64,000 bases of DNA from Jejuia pallidilutea. GTDB taxonomy: Bacteria > Bacteroidota > Bacteroidia > Flavobacteriales > Flavobacteriaceae. The DNA is taken from positions 62,001-126,000 of the forward strand of contig NZ_PVEO01000001.1 of the NCBI RefSeq assembly GCF_002973595.1. Direction: 5' to 3'. The position numbers and the translations under genes are program-made. Below, in pieces: positions 8,825 through 17,917 of this stretch (its first letter is position 1; each line of letters starts with the position of its first letter). The notes beneath the pieces were generated by a model that was given only the letters and a program-made list of their open reading frames with translations, was not told the DNA's origin and ran no database searches.

Positions 8825-9079
8825 TTAATTAAAAATTGAAATGATAATTACTACAAATAAAACTACCTTTAAAGCAACCTCTGCTCCGGTGGTCAACTGA
8901 TATCTAGAATTTTTAATATGCCTTCTTATTCCGAAAATAGTTTTTGAAGTGGTTTCCTTAAAACTTTCAGAAACAACGACTTTGTATTGAGAATTAAGAA
9001 ATCCTGAATGTTGAGATATAAAATCTTCTTTAGACATTGATTCCGATTTTAAATTTAAAGTTGGTACTACTAATTCCAT
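8825..9079 (-). CDS. Small conserved hypothetical membrane protein
   Basis: This 84-aa protein is mostly polar for 65 residues and ends in a single hydrophobic segment (VALKVVLFVVIIISIF) at the extreme C-terminus. It would be tail-anchored with the N-terminal domain in the cytoplasm. A short basic stretch (IFGIRRHIKNSRY) precedes the anchor. No family is recognised. The start at 9079 is an ATG; the gene stands alone, convergent with the sorting-domain protein gene and 141 bp from trkH. Function unknown. Confidence 0.6.
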   Translation of the reverse strand: MELVVPTLNLKSESMSKEDFISQHSGFLNSQYKVVVSESFKETTSKTIFGIRRHIKNSRYQLTTGAEVALKVVLFVVIIISIFN

Positions 9080-9220
9080 GATTGATAATTTTTAATTGTT
9101 ATACTATATCGACGTATAATCTTAAAAATTGTTACATTATCACAGTTTTACAAACTAAAAAAACAAGAAAGAAACAAAGGTGTTTTTTAGATTTAAAAGG
9201 CTATTGGAAAGAAAAAAACA

Positions 9221-10714
9221 TTATCTATTACGCCAAAAGAAAGGCGTAAATAACACCAAAACCGTAAACAGCTCTAAACGCCCAATCAACATTAAAAACG
9301 AGGCCCACCATTGCGCCAAAGGCGGTAGTGCTGCATAATTGTTTACAGGCCCGAAATCGCCTAAAGCTGGCCCTACGTTTCCTAAACTAGAGGCAGACAA
9401 ACCAATGGCAGATGCAAAATCTAACTCAAACATGGAAAACACCAGTGCGCCTATAATAAAAGAGAGCATATAAAGAATAAAGAAACCTAGTATATTGAAA
9501 ACAATATCTCCAGAAATGGCCTTCATATTATAGCGTACAGGTAAAATGGCACTAGGGTGTAAAGCGCGTTTAAATTCCAAAAATCCGTTTTTAATAAGCA
9601 GTAAATGGCGCACTACCTTAACGCCACCAGAGGTACTTCCTGCAGATCCGCCTAAAAACATTAAACCAAAAAAGAAAACTACTAAAAAGGGTGTCCATAA
9701 CGTATAATCAGCAGTTACAAAACCCGTGGTAGTTACAATTGCAAGCACTTGAAATAAGGCATGCCTAAAGGCACTTTCACCTTCTCCCCAAACCATCGGA
9801 TGATCTATGGATGATACAGAAACATCTGCCCTAAAATAAATTAAAACTGCCGCAATTATTGTAAAAATAGCTACAAACCTAAAGTATAATTTAAACTCTT
9901 CGTCATGCAATACTTTTTGTACTTTCCCTTTAAAAGCAAAGTAACTCAGTACAAAATTTGTTCCTGCTAAAAACATAAACAGTATTATGATGTATTGAAT
10001 TATTGGTTGCCCATTCCAATGGGCTACACTAGCATTTTTTGTAGAAAAACCTCCAGTTGATACTGTACACAACGCATGATTTATAGCATCAAAAAACGAC
10101 ATACCAGCCACATTAAGCAAAAGTGTTTCGGCTGCTGTATACCCAAAGTAAATTAACCATAAACGTTTTGCTGTATCGGTAATTCTTGGGTGTAATTTAT
10201 CGGCACTAGGTCCTGGTGCTTCAGCGGCAAACATCTGCATACCACCAATTCCTAATAGTGGTAAAATGGCAATGGCTAAAACGATAATACCCATACCTCC
10301 TATCCAGTGCGTTAAACTTCGCCAAAACAAAATCCCTTTTGGCATTGCTTCAATATCATTTAAAATAGATGCGCCTGTTGTAGTGTAACCAGACATGGTT
10401 TCGAAAAAAGCATTTGTAAAATTGGGAATGCTTCCTGTAACTACATAAGGCAAAGATCCTGTTAGCGCCATAATAATCCAGCCAAAAGCTACAACAATAT
10501 AGCCTTCGCGCTTATTCATTTCCTTGTTGTGCTTCCTAGTGAAAAGCATTGCTAAACTACCCAAGGCTAGTGTTATAATTGCAGCTATAGATAAATTATT
10601 TGTTACACCATCGTTGTAAAGAAAACTTACCAAAGTTGAAAGCAGCATAAAACCGCCGTTAAAAAGAATAAGTAACCCTAAAAAATGAAAGATAATTTTA
10701 TAGTTCAGCTTCAT
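9221..10714 (-). CDS. trkH: Potassium uptake protein TrkH, transmembrane channel subunit
   Basis: The 497-aa membrane protein has the fourfold TM-P-TM repeat of TrkH/KtrB. Four P-loops with the filter glycine can be read: GYTTTGASI, CTVSTGGFS, IVTTTGFVT and SSLGNVGP. These form the K+ path and the gate is set by the cytoplasmic TrkA ring. The ATG at 10714 is preferred to an upstream TTG at 10726 because it leaves 15 bp after the trkA stop and starts right before the first hydrophobic span. It is downstream of trkA and surely in one operon with it. Confidence 0.95.
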   Translation of the reverse strand: MKLNYKIIFHFLGLLILFNGGFMLLSTLVSFLYNDGVTNNLSIAAIITLALGSLAMLFTRKHNKEMNKREGYIVVAFGWIIMALTGSLPYVVTGSIPNFTNAFFETMSGYTTTGASILNDIEAMPKGILFWRSLTHWIGGMGIIVLAIAILPLLGIGGMQMFAAEAPGPSADKLHPRITDTAKRLWLIYFGYTAAETLLLNVAGMSFFDAINHALCTVSTGGFSTKNASVAHWNGQPIIQYIIILFMFLAGTNFVLSYFAFKGKVQKVLHDEEFKLYFRFVAIFTIIAAVLIYFRADVSVSSIDHPMVWGEGESAFRHALFQVLAIVTTTGFVTADYTLWTPFLVVFFFGLMFLGGSAGSTSGGVKVVRHLLLIKNGFLEFKRALHPSAILPVRYNMKAISGDIVFNILGFFILYMLSFIIGALVFSMFELDFASAIGLSASSLGNVGPALGDFGPVNNYAALPPLAQWWASFLMLIGRLELFTVLVLFTPFFWRNR

Positions 10715-10729
10715 GTAAGTAGACAAATT

Positions 10730-12079
10730 TTAGAGAAACAGCTTCTCAACTCCTTTTATAGACCGTAGTAAACTACACACTACTACTTTATCGCCTTTTT
10801 GTATTTTAAAGTCTCCTAGTGCAATATAGCCAACATTACCTCTAATAACACCGCCTATAATTGCAGAACGTGGGAAATCTACATTCTTAATTAACTTATT
10901 GCATATGGCAGATGATGATTTTACTTCAAACTCCAGTAATTCGGCATTCATGTTGCTTAACTTTGTCATGGCTACCACCTCACCCTTTCTTATGTACCTA
11001 AAAATACTATTTGCCGCTAAAAGTTTTTTGTTGATTAAAGTATCTATACCTATAGAATGAGATAGCTCAAAATAATCCATATTCTCAACTAGGGCTACAG
11101 ATTTCTTTACACCTTTAGATTTTGCTACTAGGCAAGACATAATATTAGTTTCAGAGTTGTCTCCAACAGCAATAAAGGCATCCATATCTCCTATATTTTC
11201 TTCATCTAAAACATCAACTTTTCTACCATCGCTACGTATTACTAATACATTGGGTAATTGGTCTGCAATATCAAAAGCGCGTTCTTTATCGCCTTCTAAT
11301 AGTTTAATATTAAACCCTTTTTCACTTAAATCGCGTGCCGCTTTAAAACCAATTTCGGTACCTCCAAGAATCATAACACTTTTAATTTCTGTGTTTGCTT
11401 TTCCTGTAAGTCTACATAACTCTTCTGCTCCACCTTCAGAGGTTATAAAAACAACATTATCACCTTCTTTAAAAATAGTATCTCCTCTGGGAATTAGTGT
11501 GTACTGGGTACCTTGTCGCTGTATAGCAATAGGAATAAAATGAATTTCGGGAAATATTTTAGCAGCATCCTTTACATTTTTACCAACAAAAGATGCTTTT
11601 TTAGATAAGGTTAATCCTGCCATGGTTAGTGCACCATCTTCAAACTCGTAGGTATCGCTAAACGACGATTGCCTTAACGATAATTCTATTTCAGAGGCCG
11701 CCAAGGCTTCGGGAGAAATTAATTCGTCTATTCCAAATCTAGTAAAACCTAATTCTTCCTTATTGGTTATAAATTCAGTATTAGATATTCTAGCAATAGT
11801 ACGTTTTGCACCTAGTTGTTTGGCTAACACACAAACTGTAATATTTGTAGTTTCTGATGCGGTTACGGCTATTAACAAATCGCAAAGGTTTACTTTGGAT
11901 TCTCGTAAAATAGCAATAGACGTGGCATCACCGCGAATCACCTTTATATCTAAATGAGTATCAGCATAAGCTAAACTCTCTTTATCTGTATCTATCAAAG
12001 TGATTTCCTGAGACTCGTAAGACAATAATTTTGCCAAATGAAATCCAACTTCACCAGCTCCAGCAATTATTATTTTCAT
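10730..12079 (-). CDS. trkA: Trk system potassium transporter TrkA, peripheral NAD-binding regulator
   Basis: The 449-aa protein has two RCK units in tandem, each with an N-terminal Rossmann domain and an RCK_C domain. The first dinucleotide motif is GAGEVGFHLA at 6-15, with the adenosine-binding acidic end LIDTD. The second is GGTEIGFKAARDL near 238-250. TrkA forms a ring under TrkH and gates it in response to nucleotides. Length fits the duplicated form (about 450 aa). It is first in the trkA-trkH pair and has a -7 element at 12105-12112. Confidence 0.95.
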   Translation of the reverse strand: MKIIIAGAGEVGFHLAKLLSYESQEITLIDTDKESLAYADTHLDIKVIRGDATSIAILRESKVNLCDLLIAVTASETTNITVCVLAKQLGAKRTIARISNTEFITNKEELGFTRFGIDELISPEALAASEIELSLRQSSFSDTYEFEDGALTMAGLTLSKKASFVGKNVKDAAKIFPEIHFIPIAIQRQGTQYTLIPRGDTIFKEGDNVVFITSEGGAEELCRLTGKANTEIKSVMILGGTEIGFKAARDLSEKGFNIKLLEGDKERAFDIADQLPNVLVIRSDGRKVDVLDEENIGDMDAFIAVGDNSETNIMSCLVAKSKGVKKSVALVENMDYFELSHSIGIDTLINKKLLAANSIFRYIRKGEVVAMTKLSNMNAELLEFEVKSSSAICNKLIKNVDFPRSAIIGGVIRGNVGYIALGDFKIQKGDKVVVCSLLRSIKGVEKLFL

Positions 12080-12104
12080 TTTATATATATCATAAAAAGT
12101 GGTA

Positions 12105-12112
12105 CAAAGATA
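12105..12112 (-). promoter_or_regulatory. -7 promoter element for trkA-trkH
   Basis: The minus strand reads TATCTTTG, a perfect TAnnTTTG match, 26 bp before the trkA start codon. No convincing -33 TTG is seen at the right distance, so the assignment rests on one element. Confidence 0.5.
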
Positions 12113-12207
12113 CTATAAAATACATACTATAAAATGAAATCTTAGGAATATGGTTACTATACAGTTAGGTTATACTTCTTAGGTAGAAATAATATAAATA
12201 TGTAAGT

Positions 12208-12951
12208 TTGCCAAAAAAAAGCGATTTGTCTAAAATTAAACCTTATAAAGATAGTGACCTGAGCAAAAAAGAACAGGTAACAAAAATGTTTGATACCATT
12301 TCTGGTGATTATGACGGCTTAAACCGTGTAATCTCCTTTGGAATTGATATTAAATGGCGAAAAAAAGTTGTCAATCTCGTTGCAACCCAACAGCCAAAGA
12401 TGGTCTTAGATATTGCTACGGGTACCGGAGATTTGGCTATTGCTTTAGCAGATACCAATGCCGAAAAAATAGTTGGTTTAGATATAAGCAGTGGCATGCT
12501 AGAAATTGGAAAACAAAAGATTAATAAAAAAGGATTATCTACTAAAATAGATATGGTTTTAGCAGATTCTGAAAACATGCCTTTTGAAGATAACACGTTT
12601 GATGCCATAACCGTAGCCTTTGGTGTTAGAAATTTTGAGAACCTAAAAAACGGATTAACAGAAATACTTCGCGTACTTAAACCGGGTGGTATTTTTGTTA
12701 TTTTAGAAACCTCTGTACCTACAAAAACGCCATTTAAACAAGGGTATAACTTTTACTCTAAACATGTTTTACCTTTAATTGGACGTATATTTTCTAAAGA
12801 CCGTAGTGCCTATCAATATTTAAGTGAGTCGGCTTCGGTTTTTCCTTATGGAGAGGCGCTAAACAATATTTTACGTGAAATTGGGTTTATTAATGTTGAA
12901 GATTTTCCTCAAACCCTTGGGGTGGCCACTATTTATAAATCGTCTAAGTAA
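12208..12951 (+). CDS. ubiE: Demethylmenaquinone methyltransferase (UbiE/MenG)
   Basis: The 247-aa class I SAM methyltransferase has motif [14 protein letters not shown], then VGLDISSGM, and the UbiE signatures [13 protein letters not shown] and [15 protein letters not shown]. It performs the last step of menaquinone synthesis. There is no ATG at the 5' end. The longest start is the TTG at 12208, but that codon lies within a perfect -7-like motif TAAGTTTG (12203-12210), and relatives usually begin near the second TTG at 12223 (giving [10 protein letters not shown]). Either start is possible. It is 2 bp before porT and clearly co-transcribed. Confidence 0.93.
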   Translation: MPKKSDLSKIKPYKDSDLSKKEQVTKMFDTISGDYDGLNRVISFGIDIKWRKKVVNLVATQQPKMVLDIATGTGDLAIALADTNAEKIVGLDISSGMLEIGKQKINKKGLSTKIDMVLADSENMPFEDNTFDAITVAFGVRNFENLKNGLTEILRVLKPGGIFVILETSVPTKTPFKQGYNFYSKHVLPLIGRIFSKDRSAYQYLSESASVFPYGEALNNILREIGFINVEDFPQTLGVATIYKSSK

Positions 12952-12953
12952 CT

Positions 12954-13682
12954 ATGAAGCATCTTTTAATTAGTTTTGTTTTTTTATGCAGCTTACAAAC
13001 AGTACAAGCGCAATTATTTAAAAAAGAAAAAATTACTTATGATGCTAATCAAGGCCGCGGTACCACAGATTTTAAATTTCTACGCTGGGGTTATTTTTTA
13101 GGGATTAACAATTACGATTTTAATTTTGATTATAATGAAGACTTGCGCGATATTTATGTTGATACCAGTCCTGGATTTAGCGTAGGCCTTATAGGAAATA
13201 TGAGAATTAATAGTTTTCTAGATTTAAGATTAGAACCAGGGCTTTTTATAACCACAAGAGAATTATTTTACAGCGAAGCGTATTTTCAAGGTGTAGACTT
13301 TAAAGAATCTGATTTGTCTCGCGAAGTAAAATCAACTTATATTCATATCCCACTATTGCTAAAAGTTTCTACAAAACGCATCAACAATTTTAAACCATTT
13401 ATTGTCGGCGGTTTTTCTACAGCTATAAATTTATCGAGTAACGAAAACAACCCTGACGATAATAGCAAAGGACAGTTTAGAACAAAAACCAGTCCTTTAT
13501 TTTACGAACTAGGTTTTGGAATAGATTTTTATTTGTACAATTTTAAGTTTACGCCATCTATTCGCGGATTATTTGGAATGGGAGACGAACTAGTTAGAGA
13601 TAACGACCCAAACAGCCCGTGGACTAGCAACATAACCAAACTACAAACTAGAGGCGTATTTATTAATTTTACGTTTCAGTAA
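12954..13682 (+). CDS. porT: PorT-family outer-membrane protein, type IX secretion component
   Basis: The 242-aa protein has a signal peptide ending VQAQ (about residue 19) and a small beta-barrel of the PorT/outer-membrane-beta-barrel_2 type. Readable elements are KFLRWGYFLGINNYDF, VGLIGNMRIN, LRLEPGLFITTREL and the C-terminal FINFTFQ. PorT/SprT is required for type IX secretion and gliding in Bacteroidota, and its place directly after ubiE is a conserved gene order in the group. The presence of a type B CTD substrate elsewhere in the window fits. Other PorT-fold barrels exist, so the role is likely, not proven. Confidence 0.82.
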   Translation: MKHLLISFVFLCSLQTVQAQLFKKEKITYDANQGRGTTDFKFLRWGYFLGINNYDFNFDYNEDLRDIYVDTSPGFSVGLIGNMRINSFLDLRLEPGLFITTRELFYSEAYFQGVDFKESDLSREVKSTYIHIPLLLKVSTKRINNFKPFIVGGFSTAINLSSNENNPDDNSKGQFRTKTSPLFYELGFGIDFYLYNFKFTPSIRGLFGMGDELVRDNDPNSPWTSNITKLQTRGVFINFTFQ

Positions 13683-13756
13683 CAATAATTACCGCCTAGG
13701 TATTGCAGTAAATTCATTAAGTTATAAAAACTATACGGTAAAAAAACTACGCCAAA

Positions 13757-14293
13757 TTACTGCTTAACAATTATAAAATTTAATGCGGTTTCAGAGGTTG
13801 CACCAGTTTGGTTTAACCAAATACTGTAAGTTCCAGCAGGTAATGCACCTGTAAATCCTTGAGCACCATTTAAAGTCCCCATGTTTGGTAAAATATTATT
13901 ACCTCTATTTGGCACACCATACACTAATCCTCCCAATAAATCGCTTGCATTTGTAGTTGCTGCATCGGTTGGAAATGTGCTACCATTTACAATACCAATA
14001 AAACCTGCATCGTCTGAAGATTCATAATCATCAACAACTATTTGAGACAATTCGTATCCATCAGGAACAGTAAACGTAAAATAATCTACATCATTTGAAG
14101 ATTGACTAGCTGTTATTGTATTTTGCCCACCTACAAATACCAGAACATCTGGTGCAGTATTTAAATTAGACAAATCTCCGCTTAGGTTTTCATTATAATC
14201 AAAGCTTTGTATTGGTGGTTCTGTAGTATCATCATCATTACTACATGCAATTATAAAGCTTAAGCCTAAGGCTAATAAAGCTATCTTTTTCAT
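13757..14293 (-). CDS. Lipoprotein with pre-peptidase-C-like beta-sandwich
   Basis: From the ATG at 14293 the product is 178 aa, with a lipobox LSFIIAC (Cys17) followed by the acidic SNDDD seen in surface-exported Bacteroidota lipoproteins. An upstream in-frame ATG at 14305 is less likely because it adds residues before the signal sequence. The mature part has a strand pattern like bacterial pre-peptidase C-terminal (PPC) domains: DVDYFTFTVPDGYEL, LPAGTYSIWLNQTG. These domains often help secretion or bind ligands. It lies alone between porT and the trmH gene, convergent with porT. Function unknown. Confidence 0.68.
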   Translation of the reverse strand: MKKIALLALGLSFIIACSNDDDTTEPPIQSFDYNENLSGDLSNLNTAPDVLVFVGGQNTITASQSSNDVDYFTFTVPDGYELSQIVVDDYESSDDAGFIGIVNGSTFPTDAATTNASDLLGGLVYGVPNRGNNILPNMGTLNGAQGFTGALPAGTYSIWLNQTGATSETALNFIIVKQ

Positions 14294-14385
14294 TATTAAC
14301 TTCACAGGTTATATATTTAAGATGTTAGCACAGTACAACAAACGATAAATACCGATAAAAATTGCAAAAAACATATCTAACACCT

Positions 14386-15108
14386 TTACACATTTCTTTT
14401 AAACTCACTTAATAAAACAGCTGTTGCGGTTGCTACGTTTAAGCTTTCGGTTGCTTGTAAATCGCCAAACCTTGGAATTGCTACACGTGCTGTAACCCTT
14501 TCTGCAATGGTTTTAGAAATACCATTTGCCTCATTGCCCATTACCAAAATACCCTTTTTAGGAAGCACTGTTTTATAAACGTTTTCACCGTTCATAAAAG
14601 CACCAAAAACAGGCAATTGGGATTGCTCTAAAAATAAATCTAGATCTACATAGTTAATATTTACCCTAGATATCGACCCCATTGTTGCTTGCAAAACTTT
14701 TGGGTTATAACAATCTACCGTTTGCTTGCTGCATACCAAATCTTTAACCCCAAACCAATCGCATAACCTTATTATAGTACCTAAATTTCCTGGATCCCGT
14801 ACATCGTCTAATGCTAAAATTAAATTTTCAAAACCTATCGGTTTAGGTTTAGGAATTTTAAAAACTGCTAATGCCGTGTTTGGCGTTTTTAAAAAACTAA
14901 TACGTTTTAAATCAGAGTCTGAAATTAAATTTTCAGTTTTGGCATCAATATTGAAGCTTTCGGTCGTATATAATTGATAGAGTTCAAAATGAGATTGTAG
15001 CAGTTCGTTTATGGTTTTAATACCTTCTACCACAAAACAACCGTCTTTAAATCTAAATTTTTTTTGACCCAATCGGTTTATAAATTTTATTTGATTTTTT
15101 GAAAGCAT
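14386..15108 (-). CDS. TrmH/SpoU-family RNA 2'-O-methyltransferase
   Basis: The 240-aa protein has the SPOUT knot motifs of the TrmH group: motif 1 DDVRDPGNLGTIIR, motif 2 ILVMGNEANGIS and motif 3 ATESLNVATATAVLL. An N-terminal substrate-binding domain (MLSKNQIKFINRL) precedes it. The ATG at 15108 gives this usual N-terminus; an upstream ATG at 15129 would add seven residues. Family members methylate ribose in 23S rRNA or tRNA; the exact site is unknown. The gene diverges from the TamA-like gene. Confidence 0.88.
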   Translation of the reverse strand: MLSKNQIKFINRLGQKKFRFKDGCFVVEGIKTINELLQSHFELYQLYTTESFNIDAKTENLISDSDLKRISFLKTPNTALAVFKIPKPKPIGFENLILALDDVRDPGNLGTIIRLCDWFGVKDLVCSKQTVDCYNPKVLQATMGSISRVNINYVDLDLFLEQSQLPVFGAFMNGENVYKTVLPKKGILVMGNEANGISKTIAERVTARVAIPRFGDLQATESLNVATATAVLLSEFKRNV

Positions 15109-15194
15109 GTTATTAAAATTGATATGCAAACTTAAAGAAAAAGCTAAACTCTTTTTACTTAAGTATTACTAGGTTATTTTAATTTGAAATAATG

Positions 15195-15202
15195 TATTTT
15201 TG
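15195..15202 (+). promoter_or_regulatory. -7 promoter element for the TamA-like gene
   Basis: TATTTTTG matches TAnnTTTG exactly and lies 75 bp before the GTG start of the TamA-like gene. No clear -33 element was found at the usual spacing. Confidence 0.45.
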
Positions 15203-15277
15203 GTGCAATAGAAGCAAGATAACCAATTGTACTTTAACTGGGTTTCAACACAAATCTATAACGATTTTTTATTGTAA

Positions 15278-17794
15278 GTGTATTTGAGAAAACGTTTTAT
15301 CGGGATATTATTTTTTGTAGTGCTTTTGGGCTGTTTTACATCTTGTAATTCGGTAAAAAGAGTAGCCGATAACGAGCACCTTTTAACCAATAATACCATA
15401 ATTATAGATGGTGAAAAGGAAAACTCTGAGACATTAAACAACCTACTTTACCAAAAACCAAATAGTAAAATACCGTTACGTCTTCACATCTACAATTTAG
15501 CACGCCCTAATATAGATTCTATTCTTGCCGTTAAACTGGCAGACTCCAGCAAACAAGGTATTAAACGCTTTTTATCTAAAAAGCAGTTTTATAAAATGCA
15601 AGAATCTAAATTACACTTTAACCAATGGTTAAAAAATACTGGTGAGGCTCCTGTTATTGTTAATGAAGATAAAACTAAAAAATCGGTAAAGCGCCTACAG
15701 GACTATTACATCAATAATGGTTGGTTTAATGTTGCAGGAACGTACAATATTAAAAAAAACGAGAATAAGCGTGCAGAAGTTACTTATAATATTGAAAGAG
15801 GACCAGCCTTTATTATAGACTCCATTTCAGAAAACATAGCATCTCCTGCCGTAGAAACGCTCTATCCTAGATTTAAAAAAGGGGCATTAATAAAAAAAGG
15901 AGAACAGTACAAAACCATAAACTTTGAGTTGGAGCGCGAACGAATTTCTGGTTTACTTCGCAATCATGGGCTTTTTCACTTTAAACAAGATTATATAACA
16001 GTTGAAATTGACACTATTGGGACTAATAATAACGTTAATGTTAATTTCAATATTCAAAATAGAGCAATAAGAACACCCGATTCTATAGTGCGTAAACCAT
16101 TTAAGATTTTTAAAATAAAAGACATTAATGTATACACAGACCATTCTTTTGCTAACGAAGGAAAAGCTGTAAAGGATTCTGTTGTATATGATAAGTACAA
16201 GCTATATAGTTATGGGAATATGCGTTTTAAACCAAAAGCAATAACCGATGCCATTTTTATTACGCCTAACGCCCTATTTAAAGATATAGATAGAACATAC
16301 ACATACCGACATTTAAACGAATTAAGAACATTTAAATATCCTGATATTGAATACGTAGAAGAAAACGACACCACATTAACAGCTAATATTTATTTAACAC
16401 CCTTAAAAAAGTTTAGTCTTGGATTTAGTACAGAGGCTTCCACCAGCAACATTCAAGCTATTGGTTTTGCCCTAAACCCCAGCTTATTAATTAGAAATAT
16501 TTTTAAAGGTGCAGAAACTTTCGAAATCTCTGGAACAGCAGCCATAGGATCTTCTAGTGAAGGCAACAGGCAAGATAACGATCCGTTTTTTGATATTAAT
16601 GAGCTAGCACTAGATTTAAGGCTTACAATACCCAGATTATTTTCGCCCTTTAATACAGAAAAAATCATTCCCAAATACATGTTTCCTACTACCAGAATTA
16701 CCTTGTCTGGTTCTGGCCAAACAAATATTGGCTTAGACAAACAGGCCTTAAGTGGTATTTTTAGTTACAACTGGAGACCAAACACAAAGGTTACCAACAG
16801 CCTAGATTTATTTAACATACAATATGTTAGAAACCTTAATATTGATAATTATTTTGATATTTATTCAACTTCTTACAACAGACTTAATAACATCGCACAA
16901 TCTATAAACTACAATAATGGGGAGAATTTAGAAATACCTAACGAAACCGATACGTTTATTAGTGATGTTTTAAACAACAATACCAGTTTAACTGTAAACG
17001 ATGAGGACTACAGAAGTGTTTCTGCTATAAACGAACGCAAAGACAGATTAACTGAAGACAACTTAATTTTATCCACAAGTTTTAGTTTTATAAAAGACAA
17101 CCGAAGAAACCTATTAGATGAAAACTTTTCTATTTTTAGATTTAAAATAGAATCTGCAGGAACACTTTTGGCTAACGCTTCAAGATTATTTGGTCTTAAA
17201 AAAGATAGCGATGATAGATACGAACTTTTTGATGTAGCATTTTCACAATACATAAAAACAGAACTAGATTATGTAAAACGTTGGGATTTAGGAAAACAGA
17301 ATATTTTTGCCATACGTAGCTTTTTTGGTATTGCTATTCCTTATGGAAACTCTACCAACATACCGTTTGCAAAGAGTTTCTTTGCAGGTGGTGCTAACGA
17401 TAATAGAGCTTGGACCGCCTACGCCCTTGGCCCTGGAAGTTCTGAAACTACCGATGAGTTTAATGAAGCCAACCTAAAAATAGCACTAAGTGCTGAACAA
17501 CGCTTTAATTTATTTGGCGATTTAAACGGTGCTTTATTTATTGACGCTGGAAATATTTGGAATGTTCTTGATGATGTAGAAGATAATCGCGCCACATTCT
17601 CGGGCTTAAAATCATTAGAAGATATAGCCATAGGTTCTGGGTTTGGTTTACGATACGATTTTAGCTTTTTCTTATTTCGTTTCGATATTGGTTTTAAAAC
17701 CTACGATCCATCCTACCAAGACGCAAATCGTTGGTTTAACGACTATAATTTTAAAAATGCGGTGTATAACATTGGTATAAACTATCCGTTCTAA
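15278..17794 (+). CDS. TamA/BamA-family (Omp85) outer-membrane assembly lipoprotein
   Basis: The 838-aa product has a lipoprotein signal (lipobox near LLGCFTSC, acceptor probably Cys23) and two or three POTRA-like modules in roughly 30-350, such as VKRLQDYYINNGWFNV and LERERISGLLRNHGLF. The second half is an Omp85 barrel (surface antigen domain) with the FAGGANDNRAW segment in the position of the conserved loop, ending YNIGINYPF. The family inserts proteins into the outer membrane; this branch is the TamA-like one of Bacteroidota rather than main BamA. The start is GTG at 15278 or TTG at 15284; no ATG fits. Confidence 0.87.
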   Translation: MYLRKRFIGILFFVVLLGCFTSCNSVKRVADNEHLLTNNTIIIDGEKENSETLNNLLYQKPNSKIPLRLHIYNLARPNIDSILAVKLADSSKQGIKRFLSKKQFYKMQESKLHFNQWLKNTGEAPVIVNEDKTKKSVKRLQDYYINNGWFNVAGTYNIKKNENKRAEVTYNIERGPAFIIDSISENIASPAVETLYPRFKKGALIKKGEQYKTINFELERERISGLLRNHGLFHFKQDYITVEIDTIGTNNNVNVNFNIQNRAIRTPDSIVRKPFKIFKIKDINVYTDHSFANEGKAVKDSVVYDKYKLYSYGNMRFKPKAITDAIFITPNALFKDIDRTYTYRHLNELRTFKYPDIEYVEENDTTLTANIYLTPLKKFSLGFSTEASTSNIQAIGFALNPSLLIRNIFKGAETFEISGTAAIGSSSEGNRQDNDPFFDINELALDLRLTIPRLFSPFNTEKIIPKYMFPTTRITLSGSGQTNIGLDKQALSGIFSYNWRPNTKVTNSLDLFNIQYVRNLNIDNYFDIYSTSYNRLNNIAQSINYNNGENLEIPNETDTFISDVLNNNTSLTVNDEDYRSVSAINERKDRLTEDNLILSTSFSFIKDNRRNLLDENFSIFRFKIESAGTLLANASRLFGLKKDSDDRYELFDVAFSQYIKTELDYVKRWDLGKQNIFAIRSFFGIAIPYGNSTNIPFAKSFFAGGANDNRAWTAYALGPGSSETTDEFNEANLKIALSAEQRFNLFGDLNGALFIDAGNIWNVLDDVEDNRATFSGLKSLEDIAIGSGFGLRYDFSFFLFRFDIGFKTYDPSYQDANRWFNDYNFKNAVYNIGINYPF

Positions 17795-17849
17795 GTAACA
17801 AGCCCACTACAACGTTTTAGCCTTTAAATAGTATTTTCATTATAAATCA

Positions 17850-17882
17850 TTGATATAGAAACTATAAAAATGATTATTTTTG
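17850..17882 (+). promoter_or_regulatory. Promoter of fbaA
   Basis: A TTG at 17850-17852 and the -7 element TATTTTTG at 17875-17882 are separated by 22 bp, within the range for Bacteroidota promoters. The fbaA start codon follows 35 bp later. Confidence 0.55.
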
Positions 17883-17917
17883 GACAATTAAATTTATAAA
17901 CAAATAAAATAAAAACA

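Noticed and set aside
11157-11543. 128-codon plus-strand frame within trkA
   Set aside because: Lies wholly opposite conserved RCK domain sequence and has no recognisable features.
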